A stretch of DNA of 9,142 bases from JAYPEY01 sp964519245 (GTDB lineage: Bacteria; Verrucomicrobiota; Verrucomicrobiia; Limisphaerales; JAYPEY01): the NCBI GenBank assembly GCA_964519245.1, contig CAZFLK010000207.1:1-9142 (forward strand). Direction: 5' to 3'. Shown here one piece after another: positions 1-6,948 of this stretch. A program made the position numbers and the translations under genes. The notes under the pieces are model-generated. The model saw only the letters and a list, made by a program, of their open reading frames with translations. It ran no database searches and had not been told where the DNA came from. The number at the start of each line of letters is the position of its first letter. Position 1 is the first letter of the stretch.

Positions 1-2
1 CG

Positions 3-368
3 GAACCGGAGGCCAAGGTGGTTCGCAAGTCGATCGCGGGATTGCCGCCGCGCGCCTTGCTTTGCCTGCTTCCGAACCAGGTGTTGGTCGCCTACAACCC
101 GACTGATGGAAGCGTGCTCCATGCCTGGCATTCGGCATCCATTAATCAAACGCCGTCCCTGGAAGATCGCAGCGCGAAGCCGTCCGAGATCAAAGGCATG
201 CCCATTCCCGATACCGAACGGGAGATTCTAGAATCCGATACACTCCGCTTCCTCCGCTACGAGATGCATCTCGATACCGTGCATCTCGTCTCCCTGGTCG
301 ACGGTGAAGAAAGGACCGTGATCATCGCTCCCGAAGGCACGCAGTCCTTCAAGGTTTCCATCCAATAA
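3..368 (+). CDS. C-terminal part of an unidentified protein (5' end outside the window)
   Basis: The frame is open to the left edge of the window, so this is the last ~121 residues of a longer protein; the GTG at 18 need not be its start. The segment contains a beta-strand-rich stretch (LPPRALLCLLPNQVLVAYNP, then DGSVLHAWHSASINQTPSL) followed by a second strand-rich stretch ending in FKVSIQ. The pattern 'own amino acid string + AY/AW + wound-up Trp/Pro' reminds me of C-terminal domains in verrucomicrobial/planctomycete secreted propeller or cytochrome-associated proteins, but this is a memory-based resemblance only. No heme motif (CxxCH) is present in the visible part. It ends 19 bases before the next gene on the same strand, so the two are probably co-transcribed and may act together outside the cytoplasm. 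No function is assigned. Confidence 0.75.
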   Translation, partial: EPEAKVVRKSIAGLPPRALLCLLPNQVLVAYNPTDGSVLHAWHSASINQTPSLEDRSAKPSEIKGMPIPDTEREILESDTLRFLRYEMHLDTVHLVSLVDGEERTVIIAPEGTQSFKVSIQ

Positions 369-387
369 CTTCCCCCTCTTTCCGTTC

Positions 388-2913
388 ATGAAAAAGCTAC
401 TCTCTCTTCTTATCGCTCTTTGTTTTGCCGGGATGGCGGCAGCCCAGATCCCGGCGGGTTACCGGCTGGTGGACGTTCCGCTTCCGCGCGGCGCGGTCAC
501 CGTGCTGGGTCTTTGTCACAAGCCCGACGGGACGCTCGCCATCTGCACTTGGGAAGGCGAGGTATGGGAATACCGAAACAAGGAATGGACCCGCTTCGCC
601 GAGCATTTGATGGAGCCCAACGGCATCTATTGGGACGCGAAGGAGAAGGCCTACTACGTTGCACAGAAGCCGGAACTGACCCGGCTTGTTGACACAAACC
701 TCGATGGCAAATGCGACCGCTACGAATGCGTCACCGACGCCTTTGGTTCCTCCGGCCGCTACCACGAATACCACTTCGGTCCCGTCGTGGATTCGCTCGG
801 TCGGAAATACGCGTCGCTCAACCTCGCGGCCCGCGGCGACTTCACCGTTCCGGACGGCAAACCCAAGGGCAAAGGCGGGGGCAACATGTCCTACAACGCA
901 CCTTGGCGCGGCTGGGTTTACCGCTCGGACCGTCCCGGACATTTCCAGCCGCTGGCCTCTGGCTTCCGTTCGCCCTGTGGCATCGGAATGAGCCCGCAGG
1001 ATGAATTGTTCATCACCGACAACCAAGGCGATTGGGTTGCCGACTGCTGCATGTATTACATCCGTGAGGGCAACTTCTACGGGCATCCCGCGTCCCTGCC
1101 GGGACGTCCCGACTTCACGAAGGAGAAGGTCAGCTCCATGACCGCCGCGGACTTCGCCAAGATTCGCACGCTTCCCGCCGTTTGGTTCCCGCGCGAGGTG
1201 ATTGCGAACACGCCCGGTAGTCCGATTTGGGATACGACGGACGGCAAGTTCGGTCCGTTCAAGGGACAGATCTTCGTCGGCGATCAACGCCAGTCAAATC
1301 ACTTCCGCTCCGGCGTGGAGAAGGTCGATGGCGATTACCAGGGTTGGTGTGTGGACTTCCTGCGCGGCACGGCTTCCGGTCCCGTGAAGATGTCCTTCGA
1401 CGCGCAAGGCCGGCTTTGGTCCGCCCAAGTGGGACGCGGCTGGTTCAGCAAAGGCGGAAAACGCACCGCGCTGCAATACGTGGAATGGGACGGCGAGACC
1501 GTTCCCTTTGCCATCCATTCCGCCTCGCTAACGAAGACCGGTTTCGAAGTCACCTTCACCCAGCCCGTCGGCAAGCCGATCACTCCGGTCGTCACCTCCT
1601 GGCATTATCATTATTACAGCACGTACGGTTCGCCGCCGGTCGATGAAAAGTCCCTTCCCGTCAGCAACCTACGCTTGTCCAAGGATCGCAAGACCGTCTC
1701 TTTCGACATCCCGCTGACCGCCGGCAAGGTCTACGCGCTGAAGTTTCCTCAGCAGAAAAGCAAAGGCGAAACCCAGCTCCACTTCGACACCATCTTCTAC
1801 ACCGCCAACAAACTCCGCCCCGCCCGCGAACCGCGCCCCGGTCGCAACGTCGGCTGGACGCTCGTCGGCTCCGGTTGGAACCGCAACGACAAGCGACGTC
1901 CCATTCCCCCGGTCGTTCAACCGAGGCCCGCCACGGAATGCAATCTGCCCGCTCCCGCCAAAGCTACCGTCCTCGACGCCGATCAATGGACCAATCCGAA
2001 CTGGAAGATCGACAAGCAAGGCGTCATGTCCCGAGCCAAGGGCAACAACTCCACCAAGACCGCCTATGGCAACGCCCGCATCCATCTCGAATTCCGCTTC
2101 AAACCCTCCACCGATCCCGCGTGGACCGTTCAACTCTACGGCAACTCCGGCGTCTTCCTCATGTCCGGCTACGAACTCCAGGTCGTGAACAGTTATCAAA
2201 ACCCCACCTTCGCCGACGGCACCTGCGGCTCCATCTACGGCCAACATCCGCCCCGCGTAAACGCCAGCCGCCAACCCGGCGAGTGGCAATCCTACGACAT
2301 CCTCATGAATGCTCCCAAGTTCGCCACGGACGGCACCGTCGAAGAACCTCTCCGCGCCACCATCTTCCACAACGGCGTCCTCATTCACGACGACGTCTGG
2401 GTCTACGGAGAAGTTGGCAAACCCTACCGCCGTCACGGCAAACGCCCCCTCATGCTCCAGGATCACAAAGGCACTGAAGTCTCCTTCCGCAACCTCTGGA
2501 TTGTCCCCGACATCGACTACGACAAATCATTGCCCAAGTTCCGCCAGAGCTTCGCCAGCACACCCACCGTCCTCGCCAACGTGAAGCCCGAACCCAAACC
2601 CGCTCGCGAGCCCATCACCGTCCTGCCCGAAGGCATGGTCCGCGACATGGACCAGAACAACGACCGCATCATCACCCCGAAGGAATTTATCGACTACCGC
2701 GCCCGGCAATTCGATTCACGGGACAAAAACAGAGACGAGTTCCTCGACCCCAAAGAATTCCCCAGCCGCGGAGCCTTCCGCGGAGGCGATAAAAACAAGG
2801 ACGGCAAACTCTCCCGCGAAGAACACCTCAACATCTTCCGCAGCCAATTCCCCAACGTGGACACCAACCGCGACGGCAAGATCACGGCCGAAGACAAGCG
2901 GATACGAAAATAG
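388..2913 (+). CDS. Secreted propeller-like + DUF1080 (3-keto-disaccharide hydrolase-type) + four EF-hand protein
   Basis: This is an 841-residue exported protein. Residues 1-19 form a signal peptide (MKK, hydrophobic core, then AAA/Q as a likely signal peptidase I site). Residues ~20-480 resemble the propeller/PQQ-dehydrogenase-like domain of PVC secreted proteins (repeated strand segments such as LPNG-type turns, FRSPCGIG and ELFITDNQGDW); there is no CxxCH, so it is not itself a cytochrome. Residues ~525-706 match the DUF1080 fold (concanavalin-like, 'family 16-like'; some members are 3-keto-disaccharide hydrolases), seen in LEFRFKP, NSGVFLMSGYELQVV and the closing FRNLWI. Residues 745-841 carry four EF-hand loops starting at D755, D779, D801 and D825, with acidic residue 12 at E766, E790, E812 and D836. 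Known family context suggests a role in periplasmic or extracellular sugar breakdown with calcium-dependent folding or attachment; the exact reaction is inference. No clear Shine-Dalgarno site precedes the ATG, but the signal peptide supports this start. The next gene begins 2 bases after the stop. Confidence 0.88.
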   Translation: MKKLLSLLIALCFAGMAAAQIPAGYRLVDVPLPRGAVTVLGLCHKPDGTLAICTWEGEVWEYRNKEWTRFAEHLMEPNGIYWDAKEKAYYVAQKPELTRLVDTNLDGKCDRYECVTDAFGSSGRYHEYHFGPVVDSLGRKYASLNLAARGDFTVPDGKPKGKGGGNMSYNAPWRGWVYRSDRPGHFQPLASGFRSPCGIGMSPQDELFITDNQGDWVADCCMYYIREGNFYGHPASLPGRPDFTKEKVSSMTAADFAKIRTLPAVWFPREVIANTPGSPIWDTTDGKFGPFKGQIFVGDQRQSNHFRSGVEKVDGDYQGWCVDFLRGTASGPVKMSFDAQGRLWSAQVGRGWFSKGGKRTALQYVEWDGETVPFAIHSASLTKTGFEVTFTQPVGKPITPVVTSWHYHYYSTYGSPPVDEKSLPVSNLRLSKDRKTVSFDIPLTAGKVYALKFPQQKSKGETQLHFDTIFYTANKLRPAREPRPGRNVGWTLVGSGWNRNDKRRPIPPVVQPRPATECNLPAPAKATVLDADQWTNPNWKIDKQGVMSRAKGNNSTKTAYGNARIHLEFRFKPSTDPAWTVQLYGNSGVFLMSGYELQVVNSYQNPTFADGTCGSIYGQHPPRVNASRQPGEWQSYDILMNAPKFATDGTVEEPLRATIFHNGVLIHDDVWVYGEVGKPYRRHGKRPLMLQDHKGTEVSFRNLWIVPDIDYDKSLPKFRQSFASTPTVLANVKPEPKPAREPITVLPEGMVRDMDQNNDRIITPKEFIDYRARQFDSRDKNRDEFLDPKEFPSRGAFRGGDKNKDGKLSREEHLNIFRSQFPNVDTNRDGKITAEDKRIRK

Positions 2914-2915
2914 TA

Positions 2916-3311
2916 ATGAAGAAACTTACCCTTCTCCTGACACTGATCGCGCTTTCGCTCTTCGCCGGGAATACCTTCACTCCCTTCAAGCACGCAGCTG
3001 ATGTTCCGCGCAATGTCGTGGATCTGTGGGAGGACTACGATGCGCGCAAGGAGCCGCTCGACATCAAGATCGTCAAGGAATGGAAAGCCAATGGTGTGGT
3101 CACGCGCTACGTGACTTTCAAGGTCGGAACCTTCAAGGGAACGGAGGCGCGTATCGCCGCCTATTATTCCTATCCCGTAGTGTCCAAAAACTCCGTTCGC
3201 GTGGAATGGGCAGTGTACCTAGTGATTTTATTCCTTCCGTGGCGAGTTTGGACGCGTTCGGAGCTTCGCGCGGACGCTAGATTTCCGTGGGTATCGTTCT
3301 TTGAAAAGTAG
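2916..3311 (+). pseudogene. Truncated secreted alpha/beta-hydrolase (acetylxylan-esterase-like), N-terminal fragment
   Basis: The frame opens with a signal peptide (MKKLTLLLTLIALSLFAG) and continues with WEDYDARKEPLDIKIVKEW and YVTFKVGTFKG...RIAAYYSYP. This N-terminal block is typical of exported PVC hydrolases of the acetylxylan esterase/dienelactone hydrolase type, which normally continue for several hundred residues with a GxSxG nucleophile. Here the family-like sequence stops near P87 (about base 3176). The remaining 44 residues (from VVSKNSVRVEW) look unlike the family and contain no catalytic motif. The fragment is 131 residues, far too short, and has no catalytic serine, so it is very unlikely to be active. 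The break coincides with the start of IS-like DNA. The missing C-terminal part is not found on the far side of the element, so a simple insertion is not enough: a deletion or rearrangement must also have occurred. It follows the previous gene by 2 bases and was probably the third member of that operon. Confidence 0.75.
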
Positions 3312-4442
3312 TTGAAATCGTTTCTCAGGCTGCCTCACGGCAATAGAAGTTGAGCATGCCGCCGAGGCGTTGCTTTCGGCGGATCTCTCCTTCGTCAGTG
3401 CGTTGAAAGTTTGGATGGATGATCTTGCTCTCCAATCCTTGGTGATTTCGTTCTCCGTGATAATGCGCGATGTATTCGTCAACGACGTGACGAAGCATGG
3501 CCTCGGAGAAGAAGATCATCCGATCGAGACATTCCTCCTTGATTGAACGCACAAAGCGCTCAGCAAATGCGTTCAAATTGGGACTTCGCTTTGGAAGCCG
3601 GACGCTTCGAACGCCAGCGTCTTTCAGGATCGTGAGGAACTCCGTTGTGAAGAGCGGATCACGGTCGTGAACGAGGAAGCGGTATCCGTTGAGAAAACCG
3701 TCGAAGCCATCGGTGAGGATGCGGGCGATCTGTTCCATCCAGGGGCCATTGCCCTCCTCGCTGACGCCGGCGATGTGGACCTCGCGTGTAGCGAGACGCA
3801 TGACGAAAAGCACTTGGTATCGCACGATTCCTTTGAGCGTGAAGACTTAAACGGTGAAGAAATCGGTGGCTGCAAGAACGTCCCAATGGCGTTTGAGGAA
3901 CTCGGCCCAGGTGGTCTTGGCTCGGCGTTCGGGCGCGGGCACGATGCCGTGATCGCGAAGGATGTTGGCAACGGTTTCGCGACAGATTTCATGGCCGACA
4001 TTATCGAGCGCATCGCGGATTCTCGTATAGCCCCAAGTCTCATTCTCTTGAGCAAATTGAAGAACAAGGCCGACAATCTGGTCCTGTGTCCGCGGACGAC
4101 CGGGAGATCGCTTCGCGCTGGAGTCGTATTTCTGCGCGACGAGTTTTCGAAACCAGGCCCTCAGGGTATGGGGCGTTGCAATGTTGGCGATTTGGCCGAG
4201 TTTGCCGAATCGGATCTTCTTGGCCTTGGCCGCGAGTCTTCTTCGCTGCTGATCGTTGAAGCGAGGTCTTTTTCCGTGGATCTCCTTGAGAACGCGAACT
4301 TCCTCCTGGAGATATTCGATGACCGCCTGCTGCTGGCGATTGATCCAGCCGGCCAGACACAGCAAGATGAATTGCAACGGATTCACTGCCGGAGAATGCC
4401 TGTTCAGGGCGCGATATCGACACCGATTTCCGCCTTACCCCC
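3177..4442 (-). mobile_element. Insertion-sequence-like element (boundaries approximate)
   Basis: The left limit is placed where the hydrolase reading frame loses family-like sequence; the right limit is the 10-base palindrome GAATCGATTC at 4443-4452, just upstream of the transposase start, and is a guess. The element holds one minus-strand integrase-core (rve-type) transposase. I searched both flanks by eye for terminal inverted repeats and for a target-site duplication and found none that I trust, so one or both ends may be lost, in keeping with the rearranged flanking gene. The non-coding part downstream of the transposase (3177-3324) holds no other gene that I can see. Confidence 0.5.
3325..4386 (-). 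pseudogene. Integrase-core (DDE) transposase, split by an in-frame TAA
   Basis: Read on the minus strand from the GTG at 4386, the frame begins NPLQFILLCLAGWINRQQQ, followed by a helix-turn-helix/linker region with the SPGRPRT segment and WGYTRIRDAL. It reaches the first catalytic aspartate in ATDFFTV, and the next codon (3849-3847) is TAA. The same frame continues without shift as VFTLKGIVRYQVLFVMRLATREVHIAGV, then has the second Asp region (HDRDPLF) and the Glu region (SPNLNAFAERF), and ends RLGGMLNFYCREAA. That is the full ~353-residue layout of the family, beginning to end, with the stop at codon 180. Family members commonly have Glu at this site, so a GAA/GAG to TAA change is the simple explanation. 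The first Asp is in one half and the other two acidic residues are in the other, so neither half can make a complete active site. Confidence 0.85.
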
Positions 4443-4520
4443 GAATCGATTCGATTGAAACGACTCCCTGTTCCCATCCGGGCGCTGCCGGAAGATGTCG
4501 AAGATCAAGCTTTGGCGCGC

Positions 4521-4823
4521 CTACTCTTGGTCAAAGCGTTCCGTCCAGTACTCCGGCAGTCTCCTACCATGAGCGATGGCGACGACCCATAGATGATCGG
4601 GAAAATCAAGATACGCGATGTAGTAAGGGAATCGGTCGATGTTGTAGCGGCGCGCGTCATGGTCTCGAATTCGCCATCTGCTCGGATCCGACCGGATCAC
4701 TTCAAAACTGCGCTCGATCTCCTCAATGAAATCCAATCCGAGCCCCGGAATTTTCTCTTCGTAGTAGGCGACTGCTTCCCAGAATTCAGTCTCCGCCGCA
4801 CGATGTATCCGAAGCGGGATCAC
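4521..4823 (-). CDS. RelE/ParE-superfamily toxin
   Basis: This is a 100-residue protein of the RelE/ParE (plasmid stabilisation) superfamily. It begins IPLRIHRAAETEFWEAVAYY, the helical part common in this family, has a middle EKIPGLGLDFIEEIERSF, and ends with the strand-rich core RRYNIDRFPYYIAYLD...LWVVAIAHGRRLPEYW. The final AHGRRLPEYWTER resembles the usual AHxRRxPxYW ending of ParE-type toxins. Family members either cleave translating mRNA (RelE) or poison DNA gyrase (ParE); which of these applies cannot be read from the sequence. The start is set at the GTG at 4823 because it overlaps the antitoxin stop as GTGA and gives the usual length; a longer upstream frame to 4925 runs inside the antitoxin gene and is unlikely. 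It is expected to be co-transcribed with, and neutralised by, the antitoxin. Confidence 0.85.
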   Translation of the reverse strand: MIPLRIHRAAETEFWEAVAYYEEKIPGLGLDFIEEIERSFEVIRSDPSRWRIRDHDARRYNIDRFPYYIAYLDFPDHLWVVAIAHGRRLPEYWTERFDQE

Positions 4824-5047
4824 GAATACTTCGCCCGCGCTTCCTGGAGCAGTTCCTCGACCGAACGGCCAACCGCACGGCCTTCGCGGACTTCTTGGAC
4901 GCGAGAGGCGATCACGTCGTCCCACGCTCTTTCCACAGATTCGTCAGCGGAGGGTTCAAGGCTGATGAGCAGTCGCTTCACCAACAGCGCGCGATCCGTT
5001 TCCGGCAAGTCCAAGGCTTCTCGTTCAACGGTGTCGAAAGTTTGCAC
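4820..5047 (-). CDS. Addiction-module antitoxin (small putative addiction module component family)
   Basis: This 75-residue, mostly helical protein has the typical layout of the small addiction-module antitoxins paired with RelE/ParE toxins: an N-terminal helix (VEREALDLPETDRALLVKRL), an acidic middle, and a C-terminal toxin-binding tail (EVREGRAVGRSVEELLQEAR). The order (antitoxin first), the strand and the GTGA overlap with the toxin support a two-gene module. The GTG at 5047 is the only reasonable start; no Shine-Dalgarno site lies within 15 bases of it. A leaderless transcript is possible, given the promoter-like boxes directly upstream. Antitoxins of this class usually repress their own operon together with the toxin, which fits the palindrome upstream. 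Confidence 0.82.
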   Translation of the reverse strand: MQTFDTVEREALDLPETDRALLVKRLLISLEPSADESVERAWDDVIASRVQEVREGRAVGRSVEELLQEARAKYS

Positions 5048-5049
5048 GG

Positions 5050-5098
5050 TCGATCTATAGCATCACCTTCCGAGCGTGTCGAGGTGCGCAGGGCGCAC
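5050..5098 (-). promoter_or_regulatory. Possible promoter and palindromic operator of the toxin-antitoxin operon
   Basis: On the minus strand there is TCGACA (5082-5077, five of six bases of the -35 consensus), then exactly 17 bases, then TATAGA (5059-5054, four of six of the -10 consensus). A start of transcription ~7 bases past the -10 box would fall at or next to the GTG start at 5047, which would make the mRNA leaderless. Just outside the -35 box, GTGCGC-AGG-GCGCAC (5084-5098) is a perfect 6-base inverted repeat that could serve as an operator. All of this was judged by eye; nothing shows that it is used. Confidence 0.35.
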
Positions 5099-5330
5099 AC
5101 GCACACGCGAGACACTCTGCGTGCGTTCACCACCGAGAGAACGATCCATCATTCCCAGGGTGCGGGCGGCATATGGCCAAACTGAGGGGGGGTTGGCTTA
5201 TGTCGACCTCCAGTAAAAGCTCCAGTAAATGGCAGTCTCAAGCACGCTCGAGTATTGAAAGAGTAGTCGCAAGTAGCGCTTGAAATCTCGAAATCTTCAT
5301 GCGTAAGTAGTTGAAAATCAGCAGGATTTC

Positions 5331-5354
5331 GTTCGAGTCCTACCGCTGGAGCCA
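5331..5354 (+). other. tRNA-Asn 3'-end remnant, probable attachment site (att)
   Basis: The 24 bases read as G53, T-loop TTCGAGT, stem strand CCTAC, acceptor strand CGCTGGA, discriminator G and CCA, which fits tRNA positions 53-76 exactly. A discriminator G with an acceptor complement of TCCAGCG points to tRNA-Asn, whose 5' end is usually TCC. The bases before it cannot form the matching T-stem, and no anticodon arm or 5' acceptor strand lies upstream, so this is not a working tRNA gene. Tyrosine-type integrases often recombine within exactly this 3' segment, so the fragment is best read as one end of an integrated element, with the element to the left. Confidence 0.6.
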
Positions 5355-5558
5355 CTACTCACCGAATAAACCGGCATACTTCGCCACTGCTCCTTCACTG
5401 CTCGCTTGACCGCGTGTTTCGGTCTCTGGGGCTTTCTCCAGTGCACGCCGCTTCAGAACTTCTTTCTTAGTTTCTGCGGCAGCCACATTGGTTCTGGGGC
5501 TGACCTCGCCGATTCCAGGATTCAAAAGGCCCGCCGAGAACAACTTGCGAACCCTCCC
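5355..5558 (-). other. Minus-strand reading frame of unknown origin beside the tRNA remnant
   Basis: The frame ends with a TAG at 5355, directly against the CCA of the tRNA remnant, and is open back to a stop at 5559-5561 (68 codons). The predicted peptide has a helical, charged middle (AAAETKKEVLKRRALEKAPETETRG) and ends in VAKYAGLFGE. There is no ATG; TTG at 5543 is the only start. I do not recognise a family. It might be the end of a gene cut off by rearrangement at the insertion site, or simple chance. Confidence 0.2.
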
Positions 5559-5751
5559 TTATTAAAAGTTGATGGCGGTAGCGTCAGATCGGGCCGAAAC
5601 GAAGTAATTTGAATTGGTTCTGTGCGACGCAGGAATTCGTGCTAAGTTTGCGAGGTCTGTTCCACTCATTGGGGACTTCTCGTTGACCACAGAACGGCTG
5701 CGGCCATTGCGATCCCGTCGCTTTCCTTTGGGTTCAACTTGAAAAGTCACA

Positions 5752-6948
5752 ATGCCCATAGCCCCAATCCCTGTTTTGGCGAACGCCGCTGGCGTCGATC
5801 ATTCTCCTCCAAATGCAAACGAAGGACCGGTTTCCTCGTCCCCCGAGCTCAGCCGGCCCCGGGCGTCTGTCGCCACGGCCGTCGTCTATTGCGAAGGAAA
5901 CTTTGGCGCGGTGGATGGCAAGACCGCCAATGGACTTGTCCGTCACTCTGAGTTGTATGAGATCCGCGCGGTCATCGACAGCAAGCAAGCGGGGCTCGAT
6001 GCCGGACTCGCGCTCGGCGAGGAAGCGAACGGCATCCCCATCTGCAGCGATCTTGCCGATGCGCTGGCCCAAGGGGAGCGCGTTCCCGATTACTTCATAT
6101 ACGGGATGGCGCCGGCGAGCGGCATGATGTCGGCATCCGAACGCAGCCTGGCGCTTGAAGCCATGGCGCTCGGAATGAACCTGGTCAACGGCCTCCACGA
6201 GTTTCTGAATGACGACCCGGAGTTTGCGGCGGCAAGCGCGACTTGGAACGTGCAGATCCAGGATATTCGAAAGCCGCGTCCGACGAAGGATCTGCGGATG
6301 TTTCGCGATCGGATCGAGGACGTCCTCTGCCCGCGAATCGCGGTTCTGGGCACTGACTGCGCCATTGGCAAGCGCACCACCGCCACAATCCTTGCCCGCG
6401 TTCTCAACGAGTACGGCCTCAAAACGGCGTTGATCGGAACGGGCCAGACCGGCTTGATACAAGGCGCGCGCTACGGGGTCGCGCTCGACGCCGTCCCATC
6501 ACAGTTTTGCTCGGGTGAGTTGGAGGCGACCATCATTGAAGCATACGAAGGCGAGAATCCCGATGTGATCATCGTCGAGGGGCAGGGCGCGCTGAGTCAC
6601 CCCGCGTTCTCGACGTCGAGTTTGATCCTTCGCGGCAGCCGGCCGGACGGCGTTGTGCTGCAACATGCTCCGGGGCGCGCGCATCGCTGCGATTTCGCAA
6701 AGATGGCCATGCCAACTCCGGCCGCTGAAATCGATCTTATTCAGACCTTCTCCGACACGAAGGTCATTGGTCTCACGATCAACCACGAGAACTTGACTGA
6801 AGGTGAAGTCACTGAGGCCATTGCTCGCTATGAAGGCGAACTCGGGATTCCAGCCGCCGACGCGCTTGCCGGCCCTTCCTCCCGCTTGATCGAGATGGTT
6901 CTCGCGGCATTTCCCGAACTCAGGGAGAAGGCGGTTCCGAACCCGTGA
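5752..6948 (+). CDS. DUF1611 family protein (DgcN-type; possible amino acid N-acyltransferase)
   Basis: This 398-residue protein carries the DUF1611 layout: a Rossmann-like N-terminal part (~residues 40-190; AVVYCEGNFG, YFIYGMAPASG) and a C-terminal P-loop-type domain with a Walker-A-like GTDCAIGKRTT (200-210), GTGQTGLIQGARYG (229-242) and EGQGALSHPAF (276-286). The best-studied family member, DgcN, acetylates D-glutamate in a D-amino-acid degradation route, so an N-acetyl or other acyl transfer to a D-amino acid is a reasonable hypothesis here, but the substrate is not visible from the sequence. The first ~38 residues (Pro/Ser/Ala-rich, before the first strand) form an extension beyond the usual family start; no alternative start codon gives a better N-terminus, and no Shine-Dalgarno site is evident. 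The stop overlaps the next start (GTGA at 6945-6948), so translation of the two is probably coupled. Confidence 0.85.
   Translation: MPIAPIPVLANAAGVDHSPPNANEGPVSSSPELSRPRASVATAVVYCEGNFGAVDGKTANGLVRHSELYEIRAVIDSKQAGLDAGLALGEEANGIPICSDLADALAQGERVPDYFIYGMAPASGMMSASERSLALEAMALGMNLVNGLHEFLNDDPEFAAASATWNVQIQDIRKPRPTKDLRMFRDRIEDVLCPRIAVLGTDCAIGKRTTATILARVLNEYGLKTALIGTGQTGLIQGARYGVALDAVPSQFCSGELEATIIEAYEGENPDVIIVEGQGALSHPAFSTSSLILRGSRPDGVVLQHAPGRAHRCDFAKMAMPTPAAEIDLIQTFSDTKVIGLTINHENLTEGEVTEAIARYEGELGIPAADALAGPSSRLIEMVLAAFPELREKAVPNP

Larger units (their letters stand above)
5048..5751. other. ~700-base stretch with no convincing gene
   Basis: This stretch holds the possible promoter of the antitoxin operon at its left end, a tandem direct repeat CTCCAGTAAA (5208-5217 and 5220-5229, 12-base period), a tiny plus-strand reading frame (5200-5283) behind a purine-rich run, a tRNA-Asn 3' remnant (5331-5354) and a minus-strand reading frame with unknown origin (5355-5558). 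The last ~190 bases before 5752 show no terminator hairpin and no clear promoter for the rightward operon that I can see. Its mixed content fits a junction between integrated DNA and older chromosome. Confidence 0.5.

Noticed and set aside
397..1287. Long minus-strand open frame (296 codons) opposite the 841-residue gene
   Set aside because: It is antisense to a gene with clear signal peptide and domains, has low-complexity Arg/Val/Gly-rich sequence and no recognisable family; it is explained by codon bias on the other strand.
1669..2466. Long minus-strand open frame (265 codons) opposite the DUF1080 region
   Set aside because: Gly/Val/Ala-rich shadow of the coding strand with no domain features.
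3667..4458. Plus-strand open frame (263 codons) across the transposase region
   Set aside because: It is the mirror of the transposase coding frame, whose DDE motifs and full family layout are on the minus strand.
4477..4492. Small hairpin TCCGG-GCGCTG-CCGGA as terminator of the toxin operon
   Set aside because: The 5-base stem is not followed by a T-run on the minus strand, so it is not a convincing intrinsic terminator.
5149..5355. Minus-strand open frame (68 codons) across the tRNA remnant
   Set aside because: The start is the reverse complement of the tRNA 3' end, a frequent source of false genes; no family features.
5734..6462. Minus-strand open frame (242 codons) opposite the DUF1611 gene
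   Set aside because: Antisense to a gene with P-loop and family motifs; no recognisable domain.
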